From Lingula anatina (taxonomy: Eukaryota; Brachiopoda; Lingulata; Lingulida; Lingulidae): a DNA stretch of 64,000 bases. Below, in pieces: positions 24,001 through 39,000 of this stretch; the stretch's first letter is position 1, and each line of letters opens with the position of its first letter. The stretch lies in NCBI RefSeq assembly GCF_001039355.2, contig NW_019775770.1, forward strand, positions 77,431-141,430, read 5' to 3'. The position numbers were made by a program, and so were the translations under genes. The notes under the pieces are model-generated. The model was not told the DNA's origin. It saw only the letters and a list, made by a program, of their open reading frames with translations, and searched no databases.

Positions 24001-27000
24001 TCATATCTACCTTGTCCAGCTCAAACAAAATACAAGCAGTATATACTGGAAACTAGTAGCCATTTTGTGCTAATATATAAGTCAGAAGTTTTTTTGTTTA
24101 AGTAGCCATTTTATATTTCTATTGTATAACTCAGCAAAGTTACCATGCTATCTCTAAAATTTCAAGCACTAATATTGCATCTAATTATAAATCTCTATAT
24201 CGTTACTGTAAGCAATTCTAGTAAACTTAATTTGAATGCCTCTCTTTCTATATATAAACATAAATATATATATCAAATTCATTTCATAACGCAACTGTTA
24301 GTTTATGCTGAATATTTTCTTGTGTAACAAAACCTATACTTTTAATATCATAATTTGCCAGTGCCCTTGTAAAACAGCAAACCCTTTCAAACTAGCAGCA
24401 TACATCTTAACTCTAAAAGCACAAAGCTTGTTTTTCTATGTTAGCAAAACTCTATATGCACACAGATCTTTGGGATGTGACCTCACCCCTAAAGATCCCT
24501 TCAAAATTTTGCTTTTGGCATGCAAATGGACATGCCATTTAAAAAAAAGGTTAACAATACCCCTGTGCCACTTTTACTATTAAACCTTGAATCTCCAAGC
24601 AATGTCAAACCAAAATGCAGCAAGAAAACTCATGTCCATATCTTTAATTTTCCATGCTGCTCCTAAATTAAATCTACACAATGCATAGCTTTTGCATGAG
24701 TCACATATACAAATATGCTGTACATTTACCATTTTGCAGATTTTGCAAACCAATGTGATCCAATATATACTTATTGGAATTCCTGCTACGAAACCATGAA
24801 CGTTGTTCTGTCACAAGGATGAAAAGTATAAAAAATGCACTAGGTGTACATAAAGGTATGCTGCTAGACAGTAAGAAACTATAGAAATCACTTTTATATG
24901 TTACATGAACAGGGCATTTTTTTAATTTTAAGATTCAATTATAATGAATTACATGTACATCAACCTCTTGCCTATTTTTTAAAATAAAGTACATATAATT
25001 GATACATAAAAAAAAAAAAAAATACATGGATTAACATTATGTAAAAAAATGTTTTTTAAACAAAAAGGTGAAAATAATAAATTCCCAAATTATGTTGAAT
25101 TAGAGATAAGAATGTTAATAATTGGAATATAGACAAAAATATAGGTAATAAAAAAGTTTGTTACCTGAACACAAAGGAATGCCAGAAGAGAACTCTACAA
25201 GGAAGAATTAGAGAAGAAATTTGTTAAAGTCAAACTGACTAAATTAATGGGAATCATCAAAGATAGCCTGAAACAAGGCCTTTGGCACTATTTGACAGCT
25301 GAGAAGACTAGAAATTGTGCGGGAATCCATGAGGAGGTGTCAACTTTTTAGCCATAAGGTTGAAACTCAGTACACTGTGCATGTCTTTATTGAAAGCAAT
25401 ATAAAATTGACACCCAAAACTTGATGAATTTGTACTGAATGAAAAAGAGATCAAAAGACTGTAATTCTCCAGAACTTTAGAAAAACATGTCCAGAATAAT
25501 ATTGTGGGTAAATTCTGTCGGCTTTTATTTGCCATCATACTGGATTCGCATAATTTTGTCAACCATAATTTTTTACCCCACTCTCCTGAAAACTGCACAA
25601 AATCTCAGGACTTTACATTAAGTCAGAATACTTTGGGCTACCTCAAATGATTCCCATTGACTACACAGAAATGCTATGAACTTAAAATGCAGGCCAGGCT
25701 AAAGAATTCATAACACTGAAAATTTTTAGAAAACACCCCACCAATAGAAGCTCAGAGGTTACAGCAGATTTTTATTTTGCTTCCCAAAAACTTGCATCAA
25801 CAAAAACCTATAACTTACCTGTAAAATTTGAAGCTAAAATATAAAATTTACACTAAACACTAAACATCTCATTCTGCAGGTAATCACAGAAAAGTAGCAA
25901 AAGTGGAGCAGTGGCAAGATGTTCCCAAAACAAACCCCAAAATTAAAAATGTTCATGAAGGGCAACAATTTGCAGATTGAAGTATGATTTCCTTAAAAGC
26001 AGCACAAATATTAAAGCTGTATTTCAAGCATAAATCTTAACATCCTTACATGAGGCAGAATATATTTCATAGTACAATTATGAAAATTAAAAAAAATGAA
26101 AGCAAAGCACATGATGAATATTTATAAAAGCAAGCTACTAAAACAAGCCATTATCTTGCTTTGAGAAAAATATCAACCACTTTGGATTGACTATCATTGA
26201 ATTTAACAGTATATGTGTGATTTAAAATCACACAAAAAAAGGAAGGAATTTGCTACAAAAAGTATAGAAAGGAAGTGAAATATAAACTAGAGAAAGATGT
26301 TGGACACAAGAAGAGAACACAAAGAAAAATTGATAGATTTCGATGATGCCAATGAACAACTAATTATTTTTCTCAAAGCTTTTCTAGTTATCAAATTGAG
26401 AAACAGGCAAAAATGTTATCAACTGTATCCCGTTGGCTTTTTATTAATGAATCTGAAACCAAATTTAGCATGCATTATTTTTATGCATTGAATTAGATTC
26501 TACTGGTCTTAGATACATATATGTCACATTGGACACCTGATTCAGGCAAATCAGTGCAAGCCCTGTCTCTAAAAGCTTTGACATTCAAGAGCAGCCTTCT
26601 GATCTAATAAGGAATATACCACTGTTTTGCCTGTATCAGGAGGTCAACCATGCCAGAGACATATATATCTGCCATTCCTACCTTGTTTCTCATTTAGAGC
26701 ATTTCCATTGCCATACACACCGTTGACAGACTTGTACTTCTTAGAGGACCTGCAGCCCCAGTATGAAGGGGAAACAGGGAAGTACCATGGTTGTGGGAGT
26801 CCAAACTTTCCTGGAAGGGAAAAATGCTTGATTAAACTTTCACATTACAATCAAACTGATATCTTACAGGTATTTGTTATAAAATATCATGTAAGAAAAC
26901 ATAAATGTTAAATATTTGCAACTGGGTTACTGGTTTAAAATCAAATAAATGACATTTCAGCATCAGTGCTTTGTAAATTTAATTCACAACCAAAATAATC

Positions 27001-28085
27001 ATTTTTTTCATACCTGGTTTGACATGCCTGACATACCACCCAATCAACAGATAGATGGCGCTGTCGATCAACATCATATAAATGGCCCAAGCTAGGTTGA
27101 ACTGATCTCCAGGTATCAAACTCTCATCAATATTCTGCCAGTTCATGCCAACAGCTTGTAACTCATATCTTGCCAAGTAAGAACAGGCATAACCAAAGGA
27201 TGTGGTAGATGACAGACACTGAAAACAGGAGAATTCAATTGTTATGTATAATGGCGTATTTATTATAATATCAATGTCCTGTAAAGGTTTTATATTTCAA
27301 TAAATAAATAAATTACAGATGTATGAACCATTTTAATAAAAACACAATCAAGCAATATGTAGTCAAAAAGATACACCAATATAAAAATATTACTTATTCT
27401 TTTCAATGAGTAAGAGAACTTACAGAAAGAATCTTATGCCAGAACACCATTTCCTGCTCCATGGTAACCACCACCACATATGGCAAGTAGGTGATGAGGT
27501 AGACAAGGATGCCAACCAGAGCTGCCACATTGGTTCTTGTGAAGAATGAACTGATCAGGTAGCTGGATAAGAGAGAGACACAGTTTTCACATTTGATCAC
27601 TTTTAGTCACTGATAAATAATATTCTGACATATGAATTCAATATGTATTTTCATGACTTATCAATAAATCTTTCTCACACTGCCAAAAAAATCGTGGTAT
27701 AGGAAACATTATACTCATTTCATTTTTGAGTGAGTTAAGAGAGAAATTAGAGTATGTCAACTTACCACATCATAACGGTAGAGAATGCAAACACGAGGAG
27801 GAACACAAACAGCAGCAGGGGGTCGCTGTAGATGACAACGTTGCTGACTTTGAGGATCAGAGTTATCAGAGCAACTGTGACAGTCATGGTGAACATGGTG
27901 GTGAAGAACCATCCCAACCAGCTCACCAGGGGGCGCATCCCCATGATCTTCATCACCTGAGGCAGACGACAAAATAGAAATTAATATAAATTCTGGATGA
28001 ACATTTCTACAAACAAATTAGGAGATTTTACTTAATTTTGAGTAAGATAGTAACAACATCCCAAGAAACAAAACAAAACAAAAAA

Positions 28086-28124
<39 letters not shown>

Positions 28125-31100
28125 AAATTATTTGATAAATTTTTTTTTAAGAAAAAAAATGACTTTAATTAAATTATGATACACAATTTACATATAATAT
28201 AAAGAAATTAAATCCTTAGAAATGCATATTCAGCAAACACATCATATCACTAAGTTATTCTAAACCATGACACGACAATATTTAGTAAAAGATAACATTA
28301 TCAACAGATACTATAACACATCTGCTTTAATTTGAAATTCAAATACATCAAAAGAAGTAACAAACTAAATCAGTGAGATTATTTATAATGCAAACAGTGC
28401 AGCAAGAAACACGCAGGAATTGTCACACAGAATAATAGTTGACATGTAAGATATATAAAATGGTTACAAAAATAGTAATGGCATAATATTCCTTGTGTGT
28501 CAGGAACATTTGCCAAGCCTTATATAAGTGCAGATGTGACTAAAAAATCAAGTAATTCAGAGAACTTCTGCATCCCCATAAACTAGTCCACAGGATACTT
28601 TCTAGATATATAAGAGCTCTATGAATATAGAGTATTTGTTCCTGAAGTCTAGGAGTGTTTGTCTCAAAAATGTATTTTTTCATATCTGCTAGATCTCAAT
28701 AATGATTGAGTAAGACAAAAAGTTTAAGACTAGACTATGGATGATCTTGAAGTAAAGTTATCTATGAAAAGGCACTAGCTGGCACTCCACTAATATTATC
28801 AACCACCATACCTCATCCAGTCCTCGCTCTCTGTCATACACAAGATTCCTGGTTGCCATGGCAGCTGCACATATTAGTGCAGTTAACATAACAACAGGGA
28901 GTCCATATGACAAAGTATATAGCATAAACCTGAAAGCATGCCAATAGAAATGTAATACAAAGCAAGCATAAGCATATCAAGCATTAAGCAAAATGTTTAA
29001 AAACTTAGTCCCCTACCTCGTCCAGGCCTTTTTCACGTTCGTATGTAGCAGATTTGATAGCTACGGCTATTAAGCCAACAAATGCCAGGGTTATTACAAC
29101 AGGGAGGAGGTAACGAATAAAATAGCTGCTATAGCTGAAAATGAAGGTGTACTTTTACAAACATGAAAGGCAAAACTGATGACAACAATTTACATATAAT
29201 ATGTTTCTTAAAATTTTTCATTAAAAAGAGAGTACCTTATTCATTTGTTTATACTCTGATGAATCTCTCTTGATGAGGCAAGTGTAAATCAGTGATACAT
29301 GTAAAAGCACTGGTCAAAGTTAAATACACTGTAGATGAACAACCAATCAGAATAAACCTTACTTTGAGATGCAATCACAACCCAATCCAATACATAAAAA
29401 GATTTTATTCTGAGCATAAGGAAAGAATAACCATTACAACTTCAACATAATATCTGCATAAAATATGTAATTTCATAGGTCTAAAGGAATGCATATATAG
29501 ACATCAATACTTTCCACCATAATTTCAGAATGGTTCTAGACTAATGATTTTAATCAAATTGTTTTTTTCTTAATTAAACCATATAGTCCAACAATTCATC
29601 AATATCAAAAATAACAAAAAATTATAAAAAATAATTCACTAAATCATTGTCATCATACTCAAATTTGGAATTTCAGCCATTGCATGTGAAGACTTACTCA
29701 TCAGTGTGGTAGCAGGGATAGGGGAACTGCTGGACTGCCACAGATGGCTTGGTCACACTCTGGCCAGCCTGAAGGTCAATAATGGCATGGTCAATCATGT
29801 CCTGCATCTGGACGAACCCACGCATGTACCTCATGTCACTGGCAAAGTTGGCCTCTGGACCTGGCATCCATATACTGAAAAGTGCGAAGGATTTTACATA
29901 TAAACTATATATGTTGGTTTTGAGAAAATTGCATGGTGCCCCTTGTTTTAGTACAAAATTGCCAAATGCTAAACATGTTCTGATCTGGCTTAAGGACTAT
30001 TTTATACCAAATTTATAATTGAACAGTTCAAATTTGAACTTGGATAAAAATTAATCTAGTTCTTTGGCTAATAGACAATATATATCCCAGAATGAGTGAC
30101 TCCAGTTCATTTTTGAAGAAAGATGTTGAAACCTGCAGGAGATTTTTTTTCACCTGTTAAATTCATGCAATCTTCCATTAGAAGATAAGTGATGAAAGTG
30201 CACATCATCTTAAGTGAAAGAAAAATATAAATGAACTAATAAAATGTGGCATGAAATGTTACTAATATCTTACATAGTTTTGAGCTTATCCGTCCTTGGC
30301 ACATTTTCTATGTCCATTCTGATCTTGTATTTGATGTGTTTTGGCAAGTCCACCACTGGCTCAGACCGCTTCTTACGGTTGTTAGCACTATCCATATCCA
30401 GGAAAACAATACCTGCAATGAAAACAAAATTATGTACTAGAAATTAACAATAAAAGATCGACAAAATCAATTTCTTCACAAGTAGCTTATCATAATAATA
30501 TGACAGAGTTTTTGCTCATTATTTCAAACTCTATTTGAGCATTACTCACTTGCTTGCAGCTCGTTTGTTCGTCTGAGTTCTCTAGCCCTGTTGACAACTT
30601 CTTCCTCTGAGTCATAACCCTCAAATCTGAAAGTGAAACAAATATTTGCTTTCAAGGACCTAGTTTTTAATCTTTTTTTTTCTTTGTAAAACCCTAACAT
30701 GGCATCTTGGTTTCCAGTTGCAGAGCTTTTAGGCACATGTTTCAAACTTGCCTTAAAAAGTAATCAATCACATCACATTTATGTTACGAAAAAATCACTG
30801 CAAGAAATCCAAATTGTCCCCAATAACAACACGAAAAGTAGTCAGCTGATTTAGTAAAATATAATTTATAAATTTTAACAAAAAAGTTACCTGTCCAATT
30901 GAAAGCAGTCGTAGAACCTCAGAACTATTCTAACAAGTGACTTGATCTTGTCCAGTTCTTCTTTTGGCAGGGTGTTAAATTGTTCCAGACTGGTAGCAAG
31001 CTGCTGGCCGTTCATGCCCAAGGTCTGCTCCAGTGCACCACTAACAAATGGATTGGACAGAGCTGCCTACAGTCAAAAAGAAATAAATAAATTAAAATAA

Positions 31101-34100
31101 ATGAATCAATGATAAATAAATAAATAAATTAATTAATTAAATAATTAATAAGGTAAAATAACGTAAAACATTTTTCATCGTTACTTCAGTGTATTAAAAC
31201 ATAGAAACCATATGATAACTTTTATCTATCTTTTTGAAAAGTAATTATAATTGATGAGGTGGTCAGCCTGGAAAGAGAACTTAAGCAAAATCTTTAAGAT
31301 TTAAATCGGTAATCTGCAATAACCTTAATTATATTAAATATCAAGCATTAAAATATCAAGAGGGTCACTATATGTAAATCTCTGAACCACAGACAAGTCA
31401 TAAAATTTTTCTTAAAAAATGGTTAGTTTATCTCAATCTTTAGAGTGTTTCACTATTTTTGTAACAAAACGACTTGAGTACATACTTAATTATTTGCAAG
31501 ATTACGAGACAGATTATTCCTGATGCACATACCGTGATTTCATTTAATTGTTGAGATCTGTTCATCAAAGCAGCCAAACTCTCTGAACCATCCAGGAAAA
31601 CCTGCATGAAATCTTTGGTCTTCTCCAGCTCAGCAAATGTGAAATTGGTCTGAAAGAAATTTCATTTAATAGTCTCATGATGCAACTATTTTCAAGTACT
31701 AAATTTAATATAATTTATTTCATCCCTGTATTTGACTGGGAAACCAGCTGCTATCATGGGTCCTTGAAATTGTTTTTGTTTTAAAGAATGAAGGATGATT
31801 TTATGATATAACATAATCAAACAAATAACAAAACAATGTTAACTTACATTATATATGCTTATTTTAAGTGACATGAAGTAAAATCAACCACAGCAAATAA
31901 AAACCATAATATCTACACTTCCCTCAGAAAATTTCAACAGTCCAGGGGATATCAAAAATAATCATAGATAGTGAAATGCTTAATACAGACAAAAAAATGT
32001 CTCTGAAGATTTTATGGAGTTTATTGAAACATGTTTTGTTTTATTTCACAGTTTAGTACCTTCTCAATGATTGCTCTAGTTGTAGGAGTGTTAGGAGCAA
32101 ACGGAATCTTTCCTCTCAGCAAAGGTTTGATGTAGGACCAGATGACAGCGCCACCTTTCTCCTGTATGACATTCATGTACATATCCTGACAGAATCCACC
32201 TAAAAAAAAAGAGAAAATAGTGCCATATAATATCGAGACTAGCCTCTGCATATAATGTGCTCTATAAAGCACATCATAGATAAACCAACTAAAACATTTG
32301 TTTATTATCTGTGCTCAGCTTGAATGATGTATTGATAATACATTAACAGTAAAAACAATCAAGCACTTGCATAGTAATTTATTTGTTCATTGAATGATTT
32401 TATTTTAGGTTACAGGTTGATATAGGTCTGTATTACATATAAATAATAATAATAATAATAAACATGGGATAAGTAACATCATTGGTAGAAAAAAATGTTA
32501 TGTTAAATAATTTGGAAAAGTTTTCAAAATGAGAAATTACCAGGCAGAGTGGCTTGTTCTTTCTCCATCTCTTCCGTGGGGATACCAGAAGTGCCAGGGC
32601 TGGTCAGTTGGAAGACATCATCAAGTTTTAACTGCGTGCCGCAAATAATGGACCCCATTGATGTCAATGCAGACGTACCTAGAACCAAAACATAGTCAAA
32701 TATGTTGTAATAGGTGCAAATAGAGCAGTGTTGCATGCCACAAGGAATGGCAAAATAAAATCTTTTATACAACCATTATTATTTTCACAATTTCATATTT
32801 AATCTGAATATATCATACATTTCTGTTTCATATACAGGAACAAAACCATCTGCAACTTCAGATTTTTTCAAGGCACTACATAATATTGTATGAACAAAGG
32901 TGTTAATACCTTGTTTTCAAAACTGAAACTTATACGCCAAAAGCAATATACTCATAGCAAAATGAAGAAACTATAGTTAATTTATCATTCAAAAAACACA
33001 TTAGTTGTCAAAGTGTCATTCTCAAATATTCAGTGTCCATTAAAAAAATATGCAAAGATAAGCAGCATCCATCCAACATAAAGCAGGTCACTCACAAAAT
33101 TAGATTATTTTCAGACTTTTCACTCTTCCTTCTGATATTGATGAATAATTTTTTGCAATTCTCTGTCAGATGTAAAACATCTCTCTTCCATCACATAAAG
33201 ACTTTTTGACCAAGACGGACAAGGTGAAAAACTAAATCAAGAGCTTTGCAGACATGTAAACTATGAAAATATTGTGTATTAGTTGAAATTTTGTTCAGAT
33301 GTTGATTAATAAATATTCAATATTGATTCATTGTCAACAAGGCTATGCTGAGAAATGTCATGTTGATTCAATGTTGAAGATAGGTTGACATGACATCAAC
33401 ATTGGCCTGACATTGATTCAACACTGAACTTTGAACCCCCTTCAGAATTCTCTTTATTTGTTAGATGAGGATTGATTAAGGATTTGAATTTGTTTTGCTT
33501 GTTATAATATTCTAACAGTGAATCAAAAAGGATTAAACACAAGCTCCTGTAGAAAAGCACAGAGTCAATACCTGGATACCCATTTAGAGTTAAGTTTAAT
33601 CCAGTGGTTGGAGTTGGAGAGGCTGAAGGACCTAATAAAATAAGTGACAATGGGAGTAAAGACAGTAAAGTCACACAAGATCAAACCAAGCATGTTACCA
33701 GGTTAAACAAAAGAAAGCAAAACACTCAAAGTGAAAATGTTAATAGTATGGTGTTAGTACTACATGTAAAGCAAAGTAAAAAAGCTATTATAGGAAAACA
33801 AAGACAAAGCACACCGTGAGTGAACATGTTAATGTACAGATCTACAAACAAGTAAAAGTAAATGCTTTGGGGAGGAAAAAAAACATATTGGATAGACTCT
33901 TAGGAAAAAACACATTGGAAAGACTCTTAAGAAAGAAAGAAAAGAAAGTTTAAAAGAAAACAATTTAAAACACCATAGTTAAATGTTCATACTTGGAAAT
34001 GCAGCACTGTCATCAAAGGCAGCAAAGTCTGCTGGAAGGCTTGCAGTCAGGTTGGCAAACCCTCTGAATGCACTTTCCAGTGTGGCCTTAGTGGCCTCCA

Positions 34101-35990
34101 CGTTCTTCAGGACTCTCTTGATATTTTCAGTATCGGTCGTACTTGGCAGCACACTATCTATACCAGATGCAATAAACTGAAAGAAAAATCTTCATGTTGA
34201 GTGAGTTTGCATGATAATACTTCTGGTAATTGAAAAAATGACAAACTGGAGTTTTGCATTGTTGTTTTACCATATAAATTTCAACAGCTTTAGTACTTGT
34301 AGTTGCATTTATAGAGTACATCAAAAACCCAATGTGCACCACAAATATACATTTGTTCATATACTCTATTAAGTTTTATGTTTCTGTGGCATCTTGACTT
34401 CCCCATTTTCCTGGGCACTCTTGCAAAATTTTGAAATTTGGTCAAAGATTTAATTTTTACTAAGTTAAACTTTATGACATACTGATGAGCGATATTTCTA
34501 AATAATATCAAACTTTAAAAAAAAACTTTTTTTAAGCATTTGGTGTTATTTCATATTTCACAAAGTGGTTTTCATAGTTATCAGATGCCTTATAACACAT
34601 CAGTGTTTCTCTCAGAGACTACAACATACCTGTTTCACCATCTCTCCTACACCCAGTCTCAGCAGTAAGTTCTCTGTGATGTTAGCCACCAGGTCCTTAC
34701 TGATGGCGCACATGGCATTGCTCACATCCATAGAGGTCACTGTCGTAGAGTTGATGAGGATAAGGGAGCCGAGTTGGTCTGGGTTACAGAACAGTTCCTT
34801 CATGTCTTCAGGAGACATATTCTTGCTTGCATTGTACAGCTGCAATTGTAGAAGGAAATGTGTGATTACTCCCTGAATTTAACTTGAAAGTTTTTCACAC
34901 ACTATGAAAATATAAAGAAAGCAAAAAAGAAAAAGCATGCACTTCAGCAATATTAGTTTAATCAGTTAAGTTTATCAATGTCATGTGACCCATAAGCATG
35001 GAGGCCCTGGGGGGGGGGGGGCAGCAATCAAAAGAATCATGCTTCTGTCCAGAATAAGTACACCCTGAATCAAAATTTGACAAAGGTTCTATGCCATTTA
35101 TCAGATTAAGAGAACTATGGGGGGGGGATATATTTCAGAAAATTAACATTTTTTTAATTGCTAGCTATGTACAGACCAGAATTAAAAAAAGAATCTCCAA
35201 TGGTTCTTACCACAGTATACGTCAAGCTGCTCCCCAGTACAGCATTGGCCACAGGTACAGGTAGTCCCAGCTCACTTGTCATGTATGTCTGGAAGGCGCT
35301 GGGGTCCTTTAGCACGTCTTGTATCTTCACAGTGGGGGGCATGAAGGCCTTGATGACATTCAGACCTTTGATTCCAGTGGCTAAGACGTCTAGGTCCTGC
35401 AGGAGTGTCCTTACTGTGGGGTCTGTTATGGCCTTGCTCAGGTCTACTATAATCTGCTGAATGCTGGAAATGATTGTGATACACTTGTTTAGTTGCATAA
35501 TATCAAATTCCTAGGTAAAGAAATTTAAAATTAAGCTTAAGTTTTTTTTATTAAATATTCTCAAATCACTAAATTAATACTTAGAGTAAATACCTATGGG
35601 TAAGCATTTGACTTTTTACCTGTTGAACAACAAATCTGGTCCATTTTCGAGCATGAATGTCTGTAACTGCGGTAAGACCTCTCCCAGTTTGTCCAGACTG
35701 AGGCTGGAGAAGGCGTCCTGCAGCTGAAAGAGGGCATCGCCAACCTGGAACAACTGCTGCAGGTTCTTGGAGAATGAGTCTACCCATGTTGTATTGATGC
35801 TGTAGGTAGTCTGGGACAACTGAGGATAAAATGTAAGCAAAGTATGTTGTTAAAGGTTTGAGCACATTTATTTATTGATTTTCCAACAGAGAAAGACTTC
35901 TCTCAAATAATGATGTAAGTTCATTTGATTTTTCCCTTCATTTTTATATGTGTGAAAAAGGAATGGAGAATAATACTAGGAGACACATAA

Positions 35991-36042
<52 letters not shown>

Positions 36043-39000
36043 TAATAGGTGGAAAAATAGCGTCTAATCAATATCTTGAAAATCAATGCTACTTTTTAGA
36101 TTAAATAAAAGTGCAGTTTTTTTGGGGTAAATTTTCCCCATTTTTCTGTCAACTAGCTACACTTACTGCAAGTAGCACTCTGCCCACATCAATGCTCTGT
36201 TGGATCATCTTTACTGTCTGCGAGATGTTGGGTCCGCAAAGAGCAGAACTCACTTCACTAACATCAATACCAAATGCTGTAGGCAACTGAATAAGTCCCT
36301 GCAACTTTGTGGAATTGCACAGCAAAGTTGCAACTTCTTTGTCTGTCTTGTTCACCAGAGAGTTCTACAAGAAAAAAAAAAAGATCATTCTCTTCACTAG
36401 GGTTTTCAACATTTCATGACAGAATTGAAGGAAATTCCAACAACTAAGTAGCATAGTTTTATAATCCATTACAAGATTAAATTGGTCTTATTTGCAACAT
36501 GAATTAAAAAGTTTACTTAATCTTAATTAATAGCCAGCCTATAACTCTAGGGCTGCATCCAACTTACAACACTATGGAACTATAAAATTTTAATTCCAAT
36601 TACTGTTGCTTTGTAAATATAAGTCTGGTTTGTGTGAATTTAATGACATTACCAAGCTGAGATCTATTGTCGACTTAAGTATGGCATCTATCATGTCTGG
36701 ACTGAGACTCAGCACATCACGGAAGAACTTGTTCAGGTCACTGGGGTTTCTCAAGATCTCAGTGAAATTGGCCCACACTAGAGTAAGAAATATACACAAT
36801 GAAGAAAATTATGAATAATGTCCTAAAACTGGAAATGATAAAGGGATAAGATGGATTTCTTGGCAACAGATGTACATGTATTACTTTTTTTTCAAAGCTT
36901 AACATCTTACTCTAACCTGGCTGATAAAATAATCTGAAAATGAGGATATGTCTGAAAAGTCCGTTCTACCTGGATCAGGTTGGATGAATGCACTGCTGAT
37001 CATCTGGACATATGGCATGATTTGATTCAGCATAGTCATGTCTAATGCCATGTTAGTTTGGTTGTTCAAGATGGTCTGCATTTGCCCAAGCATTCTCATT
37101 ACCCTGGAGATAGATACATAATATTTCATTCATAAATTTTGGTCTTACAATAATATTTGTGTTTATATATATAGCAGGCATTCATTTTTCAACCCTTGTA
37201 TAGTGTACTGCAATCACTTCAAAAATAGGGTTTATAAGTTATGTTTATATACCAGCAAATACATGTAGCGCTAACACTGACAACTTTACCAACCTCTGAA
37301 AATAGTCGATTTTTCCCCCATGAAATTAGAAAATCAACAATAAAAAATATAAATAAATAAATAAATAAATTACCAATCCATTTGCTGTGCAAAAGTCATG
37401 TCCACAAACATATTATTCCTGGCACAATACGCCATTTGGTTAGAGTTGGCTATGAGGTGCAAGATGGTTCTGTTGGTCTGTTCCATAGTCTGGTACTGGA
37501 GGGTTGTGAGATCACTGCAGAGGAACGGCTCGGACAGGTTGCCAGTTAAGACTTTAGTCAACTGTTAAGGAGACAAAAATATTCATAATTTATTGTAATG
37601 TTATTATTATTACTATAATTAATCTATTACTATCATTGAATGTGCACAGAATTTCTGCTTGGCTTATTTCTTCGATCATAAAACAAAATGATTCACAAAG
37701 AAGAAAAACATGGTCCTACTCCCTCCATTTTTGCTATATCTATGTTTCAAAAATAATGCAGGATTACCAATTCTGGCACTTAAGACAGCTAGGTTTTTTT
37801 AATGGCAAAAGTGTTCAGATACATGTTCTAAATGTACACATATTTGGGTGCACCAAGCACATGGTTGTTAACAACCATTAACAAAAGTATGTCATTTTAC
37901 AACACAAACATTGTGTTATTTACCTTTGCAAATGAATCAAGCATACAAGCTATAGAAACTCTGACAATGTCAGACATCGATAATAGCAAGTCCTTACCTT
38001 ATCCATATGGTCCAGCATACCAGAGGTTTTAATCTCTTCCCACAATTTCATCATGTCCATATCCTTATCACACATCATTCTCGGTATTTCTGTTAAAAGA
38101 AAAAGAAAAACATGCACACTCTCTATTTGTAGTTTTAAACCATGGGTTTTGTTACATTAGTCTCATTATGATAACTGTGGCAAATGTATTTAAGGAAAAT
38201 GTGGTCTGAAACTGTAATTTTGTGTTATTGTCACTAAATCTGACATCTGACACCAGACTTTGTAATTTGGCCTATTATTAAATATATAGAAATTCTCTTG
38301 CCTACAGTGAGTAATAGTTACCTAATCGATTTAAATTAACCTTCTCTAAATTTTTAACCAATTTTATCACAAAATATCACCCACCTGCTACCATTTCTAC
38401 CAGGTCTAGCTGCATGGCCATCATGTACTTGTTGGCCACCAGAGAGTTCTTCATCAGCTGGTAATATGGTGTGTTCTGCTTCAAGTAAGAGAATGTGGCA
38501 TCACACATGGCACCAGCACTGCAAGATACACGGAGAATATAGCTTTTAATTTAGATGAAATGTTTGTTGGTTAAGGTGGATACAAATCGGTAAACAGTTT
38601 CCAGGTTTGTATAGCCTCACTAAAAAGCTGCCAATCTTGTCTGCTGGCAAATGATGGCTGTAATGTATCAAAATGTTCAACTAAATATGATGTCTACACA
38701 ATAGCTCCTGTTATGGTTATTAGTTTATGGTTTTGATTTTTGTATAGTATATATTGGCAACCAAAAAATGACATGAAATGAAATCCGGTCAGATGGTTAA
38801 AAGAATGATCCTTTATGCCTCAGTTTAAATAACAGTTACAAGTTTTAATAAAATCAGGATACTAATTGATTTTCTGTTTGTCATATGTAACTGGAGGTAA
38901 CATTTTGTAATAATATGACTTCATTTACTATTGGTGACTGTAATAGGTAATGTGCATTCCTTCTCACTAGGCCAGTTTGAGGACAAAAAGTTTAGTCTTT

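Larger units (their letters stand above)
26682..29874 (-). other. ABCA first transmembrane domain, TM2-6
   Basis: Exons 29698-29874 (ends with [10 protein letters not shown]), one of 29017-29134 or 28812-28929, then 27766-27956, 27424-27562, 27014-27218 and 26682-26810. [57 protein letters not shown] and [13 protein letters not shown] all follow known ABCA order. The last exon joins NBD1 across the long intron. Confidence 0.93.

Noticed and set aside
23482-24583. Several 60-140-residue open frames in the 3.6-kb intron
   Set aside because: No domain, no splice borders that fit the gene phase, and composition like the surrounding AT-rich intron.
36904-36917. Alternative donors for the module 16 A exon (CAG|GTTAGA at 36917 or T|GTTAAG at 36904)
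   Set aside because: The first gives the wrong phase for the next exon and the second is weak; CCAG|GTAGAA ending the exon at 36970 gives the standard A length and phase.
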